In this document: piece by piece, positions 16,922 through 25,703 of the stretch
Numbering within the stretch: the first letter of the stretch is position 1
How the letters are laid out: every line of letters begins with the position of its first letter
From: an uncultured Verrucomicrobiota bacterium
GTDB taxonomy: Bacteria; Verrucomicrobiota; Verrucomicrobiia; Verrucomicrobiales; Verrucomicrobiaceae
NCBI GenBank assembly: GCA_903848465.1
Contig: CAINGK010000227.1
Coordinates: forward strand, 1 to 57,134
Direction: 5' to 3'
DNA: 57,134 bases
The notes under the pieces: model-generated
What the model saw: the letters and a program-made list of their open reading frames with translations, nothing else
Told to the model about the DNA's origin: nothing
Database searches by the model: none
Program-made: the position numbers and the translations under genes

Positions 16922-17536
16922 ATGTTATTCCATCCGATCTCCATCATTCTGCTGCTGCTCACCTTCATGGTGCAGGAGTTCATTCCCGGGCTGGAGATTG
17001 CCCAGTTCGCCACGCTGTTTCTGCCTGCCGTGTTTTTCTTCAGCGCTTCGGTGGCCGCACCCTTTTCGATGATGCTGGTGCTCGCCTTCATGACGGGTTT
17101 CATCTGGGACGCACGTCACCTGCCTGGGGTGGTGGAGAGCTTGTCGGGTGCGGAGGATGTCTTTGGCACGGGAGCGGATTTGGAGCTGGGGGCGGGCACT
17201 CATCCTCTGCCGTTCGGTCTTTCCATCGTACTCTTTGGCATGCTCGGTACCCTGCTGCAGGGCATCCGCCCCTTGTTTAAACGTGGTCGCCTTGAGCTTC
17301 CGGTGCTCATGGTAGGACTTGCCACCTTTGTGTGGCTGCTGGCGCAATATCTTATCATTACCTTTCTGCGTGGTTCCCTGCAGTTCCCGGCAGGTGTGTG
17401 GTCGAAGATGATCACCGACTCCTTGCTTGCTATGCTCGCGGCACCGCTCATCTTTTTGCTGCTCTATTCGCTGGCCCGCCTGTCGAGCTATGAAATCAAA
17501 TACGAAGGCCTGAGGTACCGTTTCGATGGTCGTTAA
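16922..17536 (+). CDS. mreD: Rod shape-determining protein MreD-like
   Basis: Small integral membrane protein of the elongasome. It has about five hydrophobic segments (e.g. SIILLLLTFMVQEF, ATLFLPAVFFFSA, LSIVLFGMLGTLLQG, VLMVGLATFVWLLAQYLII and LLAMLAAPLIFLLLYSL). Sequence similarity to MreD is weak, as usual for this fast-evolving protein, so the call rests on topology, length (204 residues) and position between mreC and the PBP2 gene. An extra acidic/Gly-rich stretch (about 65-90) sits in one loop. Its 3' end overlaps the mrdA start by 11 bp, which suggests translational coupling. Confidence 0.82.
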   Translation: MLFHPISIILLLLTFMVQEFIPGLEIAQFATLFLPAVFFFSASVAAPFSMMLVLAFMTGFIWDARHLPGVVESLSGAEDVFGTGADLELGAGTHPLPFGLSIVLFGMLGTLLQGIRPLFKRGRLELPVLMVGLATFVWLLAQYLIITFLRGSLQFPAGVWSKMITDSLLAMLAAPLIFLLLYSLARLSSYEIKYEGLRYRFDGR

Positions 17537-19811
17537 ATATCGCTTCCGCCTCTATCTGTTCTCTCTCGCCATGATGTGCGGGTTTGGACTGCTTGTGTTC
17601 AGGCTGTGGTCGCTACAGATTGATCGCCGCGAGGAATTTGCCAAGATGATTCCTGGGGCGAAAAAGGAACGTGCGCGTATTCCCGGCCCACGCGGGGAGA
17701 TCAAGGACCGCAACGGCGTCGTCCTCGCCACCAACAAGGCCAGCTTCGAAGTTCGCATCAATCTTGCAGAGGTTGTCACCGAGTACAAACGCCTCGCTAA
17801 GAGCAAGAAGACGGCTGTGCCGGAGATCACCTTCGAGATCTCTGAGCGGGGCATCAAGCGGATGAAGCCCGAACTCGACATTTACAAAATTTTCGAGGAG
17901 ACGATCACCGCCCGCATGCTCGAAATGGGCGTGCACAAAGACTACTCTGTGGATTCCCTGCGGGTGCATTATCGCAGCTTCGGCGGTGCCGTGCCGTGGG
18001 TCTATCGGGATGATCTGACCTTTGCCGAATTCAGCCGCATCGCCGAGCACAATCTGGGATTGCCAGGTGTCACCGTCGCTGAGCGTGCATCACGTGTCTA
18101 TCCGCTCAAATCAGTCGCCTGCCATATCCTCGGCTACGTGCGTTTGCCAGATGACCAGCGTGCATCCGCTGAAGATCGCAAAGGCTGGGATTACTACGTG
18201 CCGGATGACTTCGGTGGTGCTGGCGTGGAGAAGAGTTTCGACAACTACCTACGGGGCAAGCCCGGCGTGCGCGTCATGCAGCGAGATCAACGCGGCAGGC
18301 CCGTCGGCGAAGTGGATAACGAATATGAGGAGCCGCGCAAGGGCAACGACGTGTACCTCACGCTCGATGCACGCATGCAAATCATTGCCGACAAGGCGCT
18401 GCGTGACGGCAAAATTGGCCGTGGTGCCGTGACCGTGATCGATCCGAATTCCGGTGAGGTGCTGGCGATGGTCTCTGTGCCCTCCTTCGATCCGAATCAG
18501 TTCATCCCCAGCATCCAGCAGTCCGACTGGGATGCACTCCTGGGCAACAACACCATCCCGCTGCTCAACCGCGCGGTGAAAGGCCATGTGCCAGGCTCAA
18601 CCTTCAAAATTCCTATCTCGTTTGCCGGCTGTCTTGCGGGCATCCAAATGAGCCATTTCAACTGCAGCGGCAGCGTCACCTATGGCAACAAGCCTATGCA
18701 ATGCTGGATTCAGCGTCAGAGCGGCGGCTCTCATGGCACCCTCGGTTTGAGCGACGCCATCAAATTCTCCTGCAACTGCTTCTTCTACCGCTATGGCAAC
18801 GCCGCTGGCATCAGCAACATCACCAAGGTGGGTAAAATTCTCGGCGTGGGCACCCGGACTGGCATTGAACTCGAAGATGAAGATCCCGGGATTTTGCCCA
18901 ATCCAGACTGGCTGCGCGCGCATCGTCCCGCCGAGCGCTGGAGTGATGGCTACACCGCCAACACCTCCATCGGGCAGGGCATGGTGCTGGCATCTCCCCT
19001 GCAAATGGCTTCAGTCAGCGCCACTGTGGCCAATGGTGGCAAGGCCTGGAGTCCGCATCTGCTGAAGCGCGTGATGGATCATGACCAGGCGGTGCTGGAA
19101 AACCCGCCCAGCTTGCGTGGGGATCTCTCCGCCAGCGTGAAGCCAGAAGAAATCGAAGTCATTCGCAAAGGCATGTGGAAGGTCGTCAACGATCCCTCAG
19201 GCACTGGCAAAGGAGCGCGCATAACGGGGGTTGAGGTCGCGGGCAAGACCGGCACCGCGCAGAACTGGCGTCTCGACGAGAGGCGCGTCAAACATGACGA
19301 CAACCACACCTGGTTCATCTGTTTCGCTCCCTATCAGAATCCTCGGTTTGCCGTCTCAGTGCTCGTGCAAAATGGCAAATCCGGCGGTGGCTGTGCCGCT
19401 CCCGTGGCGCGCCGCGTGCTCGAACAATGTCTGGCTTTGGACAATCCCAAGTACATTGTCCCCGTCACGGCGATGGAACCTGCGGAAGGTCATTTCAATC
19501 ATATTGCATCCGTCCAATATGCCGACGCTGCGGTGCCAGAGGCACTCGGCGCGGATGATGACGCTGACGTGGGCACGGGTGTGTCCACGCCAGAACCGGA
19601 TGATGCTGGCGCGCCGCGCGTGAAAACGACGCCCAACATCAAACCGATAGCCGATTCAGCGGGATCGGCGGGAAGCAACTCCGAACAGAATGTGCCCAAG
19701 GCCGTGCCAGTGCGCAGGGTCGGTATCTTCAACCGGGGAAGCTCCCAGGAAACCAAACCATCCGATCCCGCTCCCAGCGGTGGCGGATTTCTACGCAGGC
19801 TCTTCCGCTGA
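17526..19811 (+). CDS. mrdA: Penicillin-binding protein 2 (elongation transpeptidase)
   Basis: Class B PBP that crosslinks lateral-wall peptidoglycan in the periplasm. There is one N-terminal membrane anchor (about 8-28), a pedestal domain (RGEIKDRNGVVLATN onward) and a transpeptidase domain with all three active-site motifs: S-T-F-K in GHVPGSTFKIPIS, S-C-N in KFSCNCFFYRYG, and K-T-G-T in VAGKTGTAQNW. The protein is 761 residues, longer than the usual 600-650. The extra part is a C-terminal tail of roughly 110 residues, Ala/Asp/Pro/Ser-rich and ending in the basic GGFLRRLFR. It overlaps mreD by 11 bp. No rodA follows; the partner SEDS glycosyltransferase must be encoded elsewhere. Confidence 0.94.
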   Translation: MVVKYRFRLYLFSLAMMCGFGLLVFRLWSLQIDRREEFAKMIPGAKKERARIPGPRGEIKDRNGVVLATNKASFEVRINLAEVVTEYKRLAKSKKTAVPEITFEISERGIKRMKPELDIYKIFEETITARMLEMGVHKDYSVDSLRVHYRSFGGAVPWVYRDDLTFAEFSRIAEHNLGLPGVTVAERASRVYPLKSVACHILGYVRLPDDQRASAEDRKGWDYYVPDDFGGAGVEKSFDNYLRGKPGVRVMQRDQRGRPVGEVDNEYEEPRKGNDVYLTLDARMQIIADKALRDGKIGRGAVTVIDPNSGEVLAMVSVPSFDPNQFIPSIQQSDWDALLGNNTIPLLNRAVKGHVPGSTFKIPISFAGCLAGIQMSHFNCSGSVTYGNKPMQCWIQRQSGGSHGTLGLSDAIKFSCNCFFYRYGNAAGISNITKVGKILGVGTRTGIELEDEDPGILPNPDWLRAHRPAERWSDGYTANTSIGQGMVLASPLQMASVSATVANGGKAWSPHLLKRVMDHDQAVLENPPSLRGDLSASVKPEEIEVIRKGMWKVVNDPSGTGKGARITGVEVAGKTGTAQNWRLDERRVKHDDNHTWFICFAPYQNPRFAVSVLVQNGKSGGGCAAPVARRVLEQCLALDNPKYIVPVTAMEPAEGHFNHIASVQYADAAVPEALGADDDADVGTGVSTPEPDDAGAPRVKTTPNIKPIADSAGSAGSNSEQNVPKAVPVRRVGIFNRGSSQETKPSDPAPSGGGFLRRLFR

Positions 19812-19843
19812 AGCGCAGCACCATTTCAGGGAGACTTTATATT

Positions 19844-21430
19844 ATGGCATTGACCTTCGTTCAAAGAATCAAAGAACTGCTCACCGGCAAACGTGACATC
19901 AAAAGCGGTGTGCGTCTCGTCATCAACTGCGAGAAACTGGAGAACCGCGTTGCCTTGCTCGACAAAGGCGTCGTCGAAGAATACAACATCGAGCGTGTTG
20001 GCACCAACAGCCTCATTGGCAGCGTCTTCAAAGGCCGTATCCGCAACATCGAACAGGGCCTCAAGGCCATGTTCATCGACATCGGGTTCGACAAAAATGC
20101 CTTCCTGCATTTCTGGGACGCCATTCCCGCCGCGCTCGATGCCGGCCTGGAGGAGATCAACCGAGGCGGCAACAAAAAGAAAAAGCGCATCGAGGCCAAG
20201 GACATCCCCACCCTCTACCCGATCAATTCCGAGATCATGGTGCAGGTCACCAAAGGTCCCGTGGGCAACAAAGGTCCGCGCGTCACCACCAACATCTCTC
20301 TCGCTGGCCGTTTGCTCGTCTTGATGCCGCTGAACGACACCTGCGGCATCTCGCGCAAGATTGAAGATCCGAAAGAGCGCTCCCGGTTGCGCAAGATCAT
20401 CGAAAAAATCAGCCTGCCGGAAGGCATGGGCATCATCTTGCGCACCGAAGCCTCCGGCAAGCGCGCTCGTCACATCGTGCGTGATCTGAACATCCTCCTC
20501 GACGAGTGGGATCAGATCGTCGCCAAGCGTGACGGTCAGAACGCCCCTGTCTGCTGCTTCCAGGAGCCTGATCTCGTCGAGCGTACCGTGCGTGATTTCC
20601 TCACCGAAGACATCGACGAAGTCGCCTGTGATGACGCTGCCACCGTCGAGCGCATGCAGCGCATGGCTGCACACATCTCTGGCCGCGCGAAGCGCCGCAT
20701 CAATCACTATCAAGGCCAGAGCGCCATCTTTGAACACTACGGCATTCAAAAGCAGATCGACAACGCCTTCTATCGCCAGGTCTGGATGCCATGCGGTGGC
20801 TACATTGTGATCGATCAAACCGAGGCTCTCGTCTCCATTGACGTCAACACTGGCCGTAACAAAGGCCACAAGGATGTCGATAAACTCCTGCTCGAAACCA
20901 ACCTCGAAGCCGCCGCCGAAGTGGCACGCCAGCTTCGCCTACGCAACATGGGCGGACTCATCGTGGTGGACTTCATCGACATGAAGCACCGCCGCGACCA
21001 GATGGCCGTGTACAAGCTCATGCTGGATCATCTGAAGCGTGACAAGGCCAAGACCCAAGTCCTCCAGATCTCCCAGTTCGGTCTCATGGAGATGACGCGC
21101 CAGCGCCTCAATGAAAGCCTCGGTACCATGCTCTATGAACCCTGCCCCTACTGCAAAGGGCATGGCCAGGTCAAAACACCGCTCACCATGAGCGTCGAGC
21201 TGCAGCGCCGACTTGTCTCGGTGCTTGGCCGTGCCAAGGAGGATCAGAAGAGCCTCATCGTCATTGTGCATCCTGAAGTGCTCAACCGCCTCAAGACCGA
21301 AGATGGCGAACTCCTGGTCGATCTCGAACGCAAGTATCAGGCGCGCCTTACCTTCCGCAGCGATCCCGCGTTCCACCGCGAGCAGATGACCTTGGCGAAT
21401 GCGACCACCGGCGAGGAAATCCGCCCTTGA
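19844..21430 (+). CDS. rng: Ribonuclease G/E family endoribonuclease
   Basis: Single-strand-specific endoribonuclease acting in rRNA maturation and mRNA decay. It has the N-terminal S1-like domain (IGSVFKGRIRNIEQGLKAMFIDIGFDKNAFL), the 5'-sensor region, the catalytic DNase I-like part with the two Mg-binding Asp regions (SIDVNTGRNKG and VVDFIDMKHR), and the Zn-link C-P-Y-C-K-G. The 528-residue length and lack of a long acidic C-terminal scaffold favour RNase G over RNase E. It follows mrdA by 32 bp with a GGGAG ribosome site. Linkage of rng to mre genes is common in proteobacteria, so the cluster is conserved across phyla. Confidence 0.94.
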   Translation: MALTFVQRIKELLTGKRDIKSGVRLVINCEKLENRVALLDKGVVEEYNIERVGTNSLIGSVFKGRIRNIEQGLKAMFIDIGFDKNAFLHFWDAIPAALDAGLEEINRGGNKKKKRIEAKDIPTLYPINSEIMVQVTKGPVGNKGPRVTTNISLAGRLLVLMPLNDTCGISRKIEDPKERSRLRKIIEKISLPEGMGIILRTEASGKRARHIVRDLNILLDEWDQIVAKRDGQNAPVCCFQEPDLVERTVRDFLTEDIDEVACDDAATVERMQRMAAHISGRAKRRINHYQGQSAIFEHYGIQKQIDNAFYRQVWMPCGGYIVIDQTEALVSIDVNTGRNKGHKDVDKLLLETNLEAAAEVARQLRLRNMGGLIVVDFIDMKHRRDQMAVYKLMLDHLKRDKAKTQVLQISQFGLMEMTRQRLNESLGTMLYEPCPYCKGHGQVKTPLTMSVELQRRLVSVLGRAKEDQKSLIVIVHPEVLNRLKTEDGELLVDLERKYQARLTFRSDPAFHREQMTLANATTGEEIRP

Positions 21431-21479
21431 TCGCGGTAGGCGGATCCCCAGACGCTTCATTCATCCAGATCGGAACTCT

Positions 21480-21500
21480 CCTGCGCTCATGCAGCGCAGG
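21480..21500. terminator. Hairpin between convergent rng and TPR gene
   Basis: Perfect 8-bp stem CCTGCGCT (21480-21487) and AGCGCAGG (21493-21500) with a 5-nt loop, in the 123-bp gap where rng and the coiled-coil/TPR gene converge. Outer bases (CTC/GGGAG) extend pairing with a bulge. No T-tract follows on either strand. Likely a bidirectional transcript end. Confidence 0.5.
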
Positions 21501-21553
21501 GGAGGCGATCATGAACTAGCTGATGTGTCCTACCTTGTCCGCCGCTGTATGTC

Positions 21554-23743
21554 TCAGCGCTGGGAGACCTTGCCGCCTTGCAGCAGTTTTTCGAGGTTGG
21601 CGTCTGGGCGCACTCCCTTTTTAATGGCTTCATCGTATTCGGCTCGTGCCTTGTCCCATTGCGGCGGGTCCCAGGTGATGTAAAGCACCGCCAGATTGAA
21701 GTGGGCTTCGCCGTAGGCTGGGTCAATAGCGAGCGCCGTCTTGAACTCGCGTTCGGCACGCTCGATCAGGTTCAGCTTGGTGGCAATGATGCCAAGATAA
21801 TGTCTGCCGCTGGCTTGCTCGGGCCGTTTGGCAAGGCTCTTTTCGAAGTAGGTCATCGCATCCTTCCAGCGTTCCTGTTTGAAATAAGTGACACCGAGTG
21901 CGAAGGCGGCGGGCTCGTTGGCCGGGTCATAGGCAAGCGCTTTCTGCAGGGACACTTCGGCCTCCGCATGTTTGTTTTCACGCTGGCGTGTGATGCCCAG
22001 ACCGATGAGGGCGGTGACGTTTTTCGGCTCGGCCCGCAGCGCATCCTGATAGAGCCGCGCGGCGCTTTCAAAATCCTTGTTCATGTAATCTTCGTTGGCC
22101 TGGCTGATGAGTTTTTCGACGGAGGTTGGCACCGGTGGGGCGGCCTTTTTATCGCTCTCTGGCGATGCATTGGCGATGAGCGTGGCCTGCACTCCCTTCG
22201 GTCCCAGGAGTTCTCGTGCAGCAGGATCGGTGAAGAGTTTTTCCTCATCCGGCGTCAGAATCATGCGCGCGTTCTTCATTTCTTCGACCTGCTTGACGAG
22301 ATCGTTCGAGGCGTTCTCCATTTTTTGCAGCTCGCCGATCATGAGCTCTTTGGCCGCTTGCTGGCGGTGCTGGACGCGCAGTTGGCGCATGATGATGCCG
22401 CGCAGCAGTTCGTTTTCCTGAGTGAGTTCAGGAGTCGTGGCCATCTTGCCCTCCATGCCACCTTGCACCTCTTTGAGCTGCTTGGTCAGTTCAGCGACCT
22501 GGGTCTGGTAAGTGGCGCTTTCCTTGCGCAGTTCGGCTAGCTGACCTTGCAATCCGGTGAGCTGGCCGCGTAGCGCGATGATTTCTTGATCCTTGCGGCC
22601 TACATCTGCTTTCAGCGTTTCCACCTGCTTCTGCGCCTCGGCGATTTCATTTTTCAAGCGTTCATTCTCTGCCACGAGGCGCTTCATTTCGGCACTGCCG
22701 GTTTTCACTTTCTTCAAAGCATCCACATCAATCTGTAATCCCAGGCTGCGGGCGCTGGCGGCATCACGTTCCTTCACCGCTACATCTCGTTCTTTCACTG
22801 CTTCTTTGTGCTGGTTGATCGCGTCATCACGCTCCTTCACAATCTGTGCGCGTTCTTGGAGAATCTTGGCGCGTTCAGCCTCCACGGCAGCCATTTGGGT
22901 CGAGGCATTGGCCAGCTTTTCTGAAGCCTCTTTGGCGGCGGATTCGGCAGCGATCAGCCGCTGGCCGTTTTTGCGCATCTCCAGTTCCACCGCCATTTTT
23001 TCCTCCATCAGCTTGCCCACCTGAGCCTGCGCGGCACGGCCTTGCTCCACGTCACGGCCCATGGCCAGGATGCTTTGCTCCATGGCGGCAGCTTTTTGAC
23101 CGAGGGCCGCGTTTTGTTCACGTGCAGTGCTGATTTCGCCAGAGGCCCACTGATACCAGTTCTGCCATTTGCCGAGATCAAGCTGCTGCTGGTTGGACTT
23201 TGTCTCCAGCTCCCCAATGCGCTGTTTGTACATGTCTTCCCACTGCTTGAGGAAGTCGTTGATGCTGGGCAACGGTCCGGAAGTAGCCGGAACTTCGGGT
23301 GCAGTCTGCGCCAGAACTCCAGGGCTGGGAACCACTCCTGGAGACATGGCGGGAGGGGGGGCAACTGCTGCTGTCGCGGTCACCGGGGCAGGCGCGGGTG
23401 CGGCTGCGGTGGCTGCTGTGGACGCCGGTGCCGCTGCGGAGCGCACCTGCAGTCGTGTCAATGCGTCCTGAATCTTCTGCTGACGCGCTGTACGCATCTC
23501 TGGCTGCCACATCGGGTAGTTGCGGGCGATGCTTTCCATGATCTCCCCAGCCTGCTTGAATTTGCTTTGGGCAAGGGTGAAGTCACCCGCAGTTTCCAGT
23601 TTGGCGGCTTCATTGTTGAGGACAAAGCCGCGAAAGTACTGGTCTGCCGCTTCGCTGTTGGCATCAAGGGTCTGGGCATGCGACACCGGAGCGGTCAGGG
23701 CGAGCGCCGCCATGAGGGTGAAGACGTGAAAAAAACGATGCAT
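21554..23743 (-). CDS. Secreted coiled-coil and TPR protein
   Basis: A 729-residue exported protein of unknown role. Signal peptide MHRFFHVFTLMAALALTAPVSHA; a short helical region; an Ala/Pro/Val-rich segment (about 105-160); a long charged coiled coil (about 170-480, with repeats such as VKERDDAINQHKEAVKERDVAVKERD); then about five tetratricopeptide repeats (about 535-710, e.g. ARLYQDALRAEPKNVTALIGLG and FKTALAIDPAYGEAHFNLAVLY). The layout recalls periplasmic division or envelope scaffold proteins such as CpoB/YbgF, but is larger and not homologous enough to name. It is followed on the same strand by nothing obvious and preceded by a methyltransferase gene 68 bp upstream. A scaffold in the periplasm is the best inference. 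Confidence 0.75.
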   Translation of the reverse strand: MHRFFHVFTLMAALALTAPVSHAQTLDANSEAADQYFRGFVLNNEAAKLETAGDFTLAQSKFKQAGEIMESIARNYPMWQPEMRTARQQKIQDALTRLQVRSAAAPASTAATAAAPAPAPVTATAAVAPPPAMSPGVVPSPGVLAQTAPEVPATSGPLPSINDFLKQWEDMYKQRIGELETKSNQQQLDLGKWQNWYQWASGEISTAREQNAALGQKAAAMEQSILAMGRDVEQGRAAQAQVGKLMEEKMAVELEMRKNGQRLIAAESAAKEASEKLANASTQMAAVEAERAKILQERAQIVKERDDAINQHKEAVKERDVAVKERDAASARSLGLQIDVDALKKVKTGSAEMKRLVAENERLKNEIAEAQKQVETLKADVGRKDQEIIALRGQLTGLQGQLAELRKESATYQTQVAELTKQLKEVQGGMEGKMATTPELTQENELLRGIIMRQLRVQHRQQAAKELMIGELQKMENASNDLVKQVEEMKNARMILTPDEEKLFTDPAARELLGPKGVQATLIANASPESDKKAAPPVPTSVEKLISQANEDYMNKDFESAARLYQDALRAEPKNVTALIGLGITRQRENKHAEAEVSLQKALAYDPANEPAAFALGVTYFKQERWKDAMTYFEKSLAKRPEQASGRHYLGIIATKLNLIERAEREFKTALAIDPAYGEAHFNLAVLYITWDPPQWDKARAEYDEAIKKGVRPDANLEKLLQGGKVSQR

Positions 23744-23811
23744 GGGATTTTGGAGAAGGGACGGAGTTTACCGCTTCACGGCAGTCTTGTAAATGGCCTT
23801 GACAGCCTGAC

Positions 23812-24399
23812 TCAAGCTTGCCGCCGCCGCAGCACCGCTACCCAGCGGTCCACCGATTTGCCAGGAGCGTCCATTAGAGCACGGCTGTTCTTGTTGCGCT
23901 TGTTGCTGACGACTTCCATGCCCAGCGACTCCAGCGCGCGTAGTGCCAGCCGGTGTTCGACATCAAAGTAACTGGTGATGACCAGCATGCCGTCGGGGCG
24001 CAGCTTGGCGATGCCCTGGTCGAAAATCTTCTTCCACAGTTCCTGTCCATGCCAAAAGTTTTGGTGGCGCAGGAAGACCATGTTGAAATCATCACTCAGC
24101 TCTTTGTGCTGATCGATCTTGGTGGCGTCCTCGATCAAAAACTGTGCTGGGAGATGCCCGTGAGTTTCACGCGCCTGCCGGATTTCGCGAATGCGAATGT
24201 CTGCGCCAATCATTTCGACCTCGCCCCCCTGGGTGAGTTCGGAACCGACCTTGATCAGGGTTTCCGCCTCATCACAACGCCCGCAAGCGAGGTTGAGGAT
24301 GCGCATGTCCTTCTGCCCCCCAGGCAGATGTGGCGAGAGCGAGTCATGCAGCAGCGATTTCAGCTTCGCCATGTCTTCGGCTATCGGAACGGGCTGCAT
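23812..24399 (-). CDS. Class I SAM-dependent methyltransferase-like protein
   Basis: Predicted small cytoplasmic methyltransferase. The glycine-rich motif I is ILNLACGRCDEAE (about residues 34-46), followed by an acidic motif II strand (VEMIGADIR), a motif IV-like FNMVFLRHQNFW and a post-motif strand (DGMLVITSYFD). Motif I has a CGRCDEAE form rather than the usual GxGxG, and the motif IV residues are L-R-H-Q, so the substrate class cannot be assigned. It starts 3 bp after the stop of trpB on the same strand, so it is probably co-translated with trpB. The substrate is unknown. Confidence 0.65.
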   Translation of the reverse strand: MQPVPIAEDMAKLKSLLHDSLSPHLPGGQKDMRILNLACGRCDEAETLIKVGSELTQGGEVEMIGADIRIREIRQARETHGHLPAQFLIEDATKIDQHKELSDDFNMVFLRHQNFWHGQELWKKIFDQGIAKLRPDGMLVITSYFDVEHRLALRALESLGMEVVSNKRNKNSRALMDAPGKSVDRWVAVLRRRQA

Positions 24400-24402
24400 G
24401 GT

Positions 24403-25629
24403 TCAAAACTTCAATTCCTCGCCGAAGATCATTCGTGCAGCCTGGGCGACATCCTTGTCTCCGCGGCCAGACAGATTCACCAGGATGATCTGATCTTTGC
24501 GCATGGTGGGGGCCACCTTGTGGACTTCAGCGATGGCGTGGCTGCTTTCCAGGGCGGGGATGATGCCTTCGACCTGGCTGAGTTCCTGGAACGCGGCGAG
24601 CGCTTCATCGTCGGTGGCGTAATTGTAGGTGACGCGGCCCTGCTCATGCAGCCAGGCGTGTTCCGGGCCGATGGCGGCGTAGTCGAGGCCCGCACTGACG
24701 CTGTGGGTGAGTTCGATCTGGCCGTCGGCATTGGCCAGGAGCCAAGTCTTCGTGCCTTGCAGAACGCCGAGGCGTCCGCCTTGGAAGCGCGCTGCGTGGC
24801 GTTCAGGGATGATGCCGTCACCACCAGCCTCCACGCCTGTCATGCGCACGTCTTTATCATTCAGGAAAGGATGAAAGAGTCCGATGCTGTTGCTGCCGCC
24901 CCCCACGCACGCGACGAGGAGATCCGGGAGCCGCTCTTCACGCTCCAAAATCTGGCGGCGTGCTTCGACACCAATGACGCGGTGGAAATCACGCACCATC
25001 ATCGGAAACGGATGCGAGCCGAGCGCGGAACCCAGGATGTAATGCGTGGTGCGCACATTGGTCACCCAGTCGCGCATGGCTTCATTCACCGCTTCCTTGA
25101 GCGTGGCCTGCCCCGCTGTCACCGCGACGACCTTGGCTCCGAGGAAGCGCATGCGCGCGACGTTCAGCGCCTGACGCTCCATGTCCACCTTGCCCATGTA
25201 GATGACGCATTCACAGCCAAATCGCGCACACACCGTGGCAGTGGCGACACCGTGCTGGCCAGCACCGGTTTCAGCAATGATGCGTTTTTTTCCCAGGCGT
25301 TGCGCCAGCAGGATCTGCCCGAGAGCGTTGTTGATCTTGTGAGCACCGGTGTGCAGCAGGTCTTCGCGTTTGAGGTAAATTTTGGCTCCACCGAGTTTTT
25401 CGGTCCAGCGTTCGGCGAAATAAAGCGGGGTAGGGCGGCCCACATATTCGTGGAGCAGCCGATCAAGCTCCCGCTGGAAAGCAGGGTCGGCTTTCGCCTT
25501 CTCATAGTGGTCCGAAAGCTCGGTCAGTGCCGCCATGAGTGTTTCCGGCACAAACATGCCGCCGTATTGGCCGAAGTGGCCGTGACTGTCGGGCATCACG
25601 GGAAGGGGAAGTATGGAAGCAGCGGTCAT
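24403..25629 (-). CDS. trpB: Tryptophan synthase beta chain
   Basis: PLP enzyme that condenses indole with serine to give tryptophan. The PLP lysine is in HTGAHKINNALGQ, the phosphate-binding loop is GGGSNSIG, and the family's ETGAGQHGVATA and YVGRPTPLYFAERW stretches are intact. The 408-residue length fits TrpB1, the form that works with TrpA. No trpA or other trp gene is adjacent; neighbours are a methyltransferase (3 bp downstream) and lpxD (upstream). The leader right before the ATG is CCCCCC with no Shine-Dalgarno sequence. Confidence 0.96.
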   Translation of the reverse strand: MTAASILPLPVMPDSHGHFGQYGGMFVPETLMAALTELSDHYEKAKADPAFQRELDRLLHEYVGRPTPLYFAERWTEKLGGAKIYLKREDLLHTGAHKINNALGQILLAQRLGKKRIIAETGAGQHGVATATVCARFGCECVIYMGKVDMERQALNVARMRFLGAKVVAVTAGQATLKEAVNEAMRDWVTNVRTTHYILGSALGSHPFPMMVRDFHRVIGVEARRQILEREERLPDLLVACVGGGSNSIGLFHPFLNDKDVRMTGVEAGGDGIIPERHAARFQGGRLGVLQGTKTWLLANADGQIELTHSVSAGLDYAAIGPEHAWLHEQGRVTYNYATDDEALAAFQELSQVEGIIPALESSHAIAEVHKVAPTMRKDQIILVNLSGRGDKDVAQAARMIFGEELKF

Positions 25630-25703
25630 GGGGGGATCAAATTAGATCGAAGACCGGAGCTTGGCAACGGCTGCGCTAGCTTCCCGCAAAGTTGTGGCCT
25701 TAC

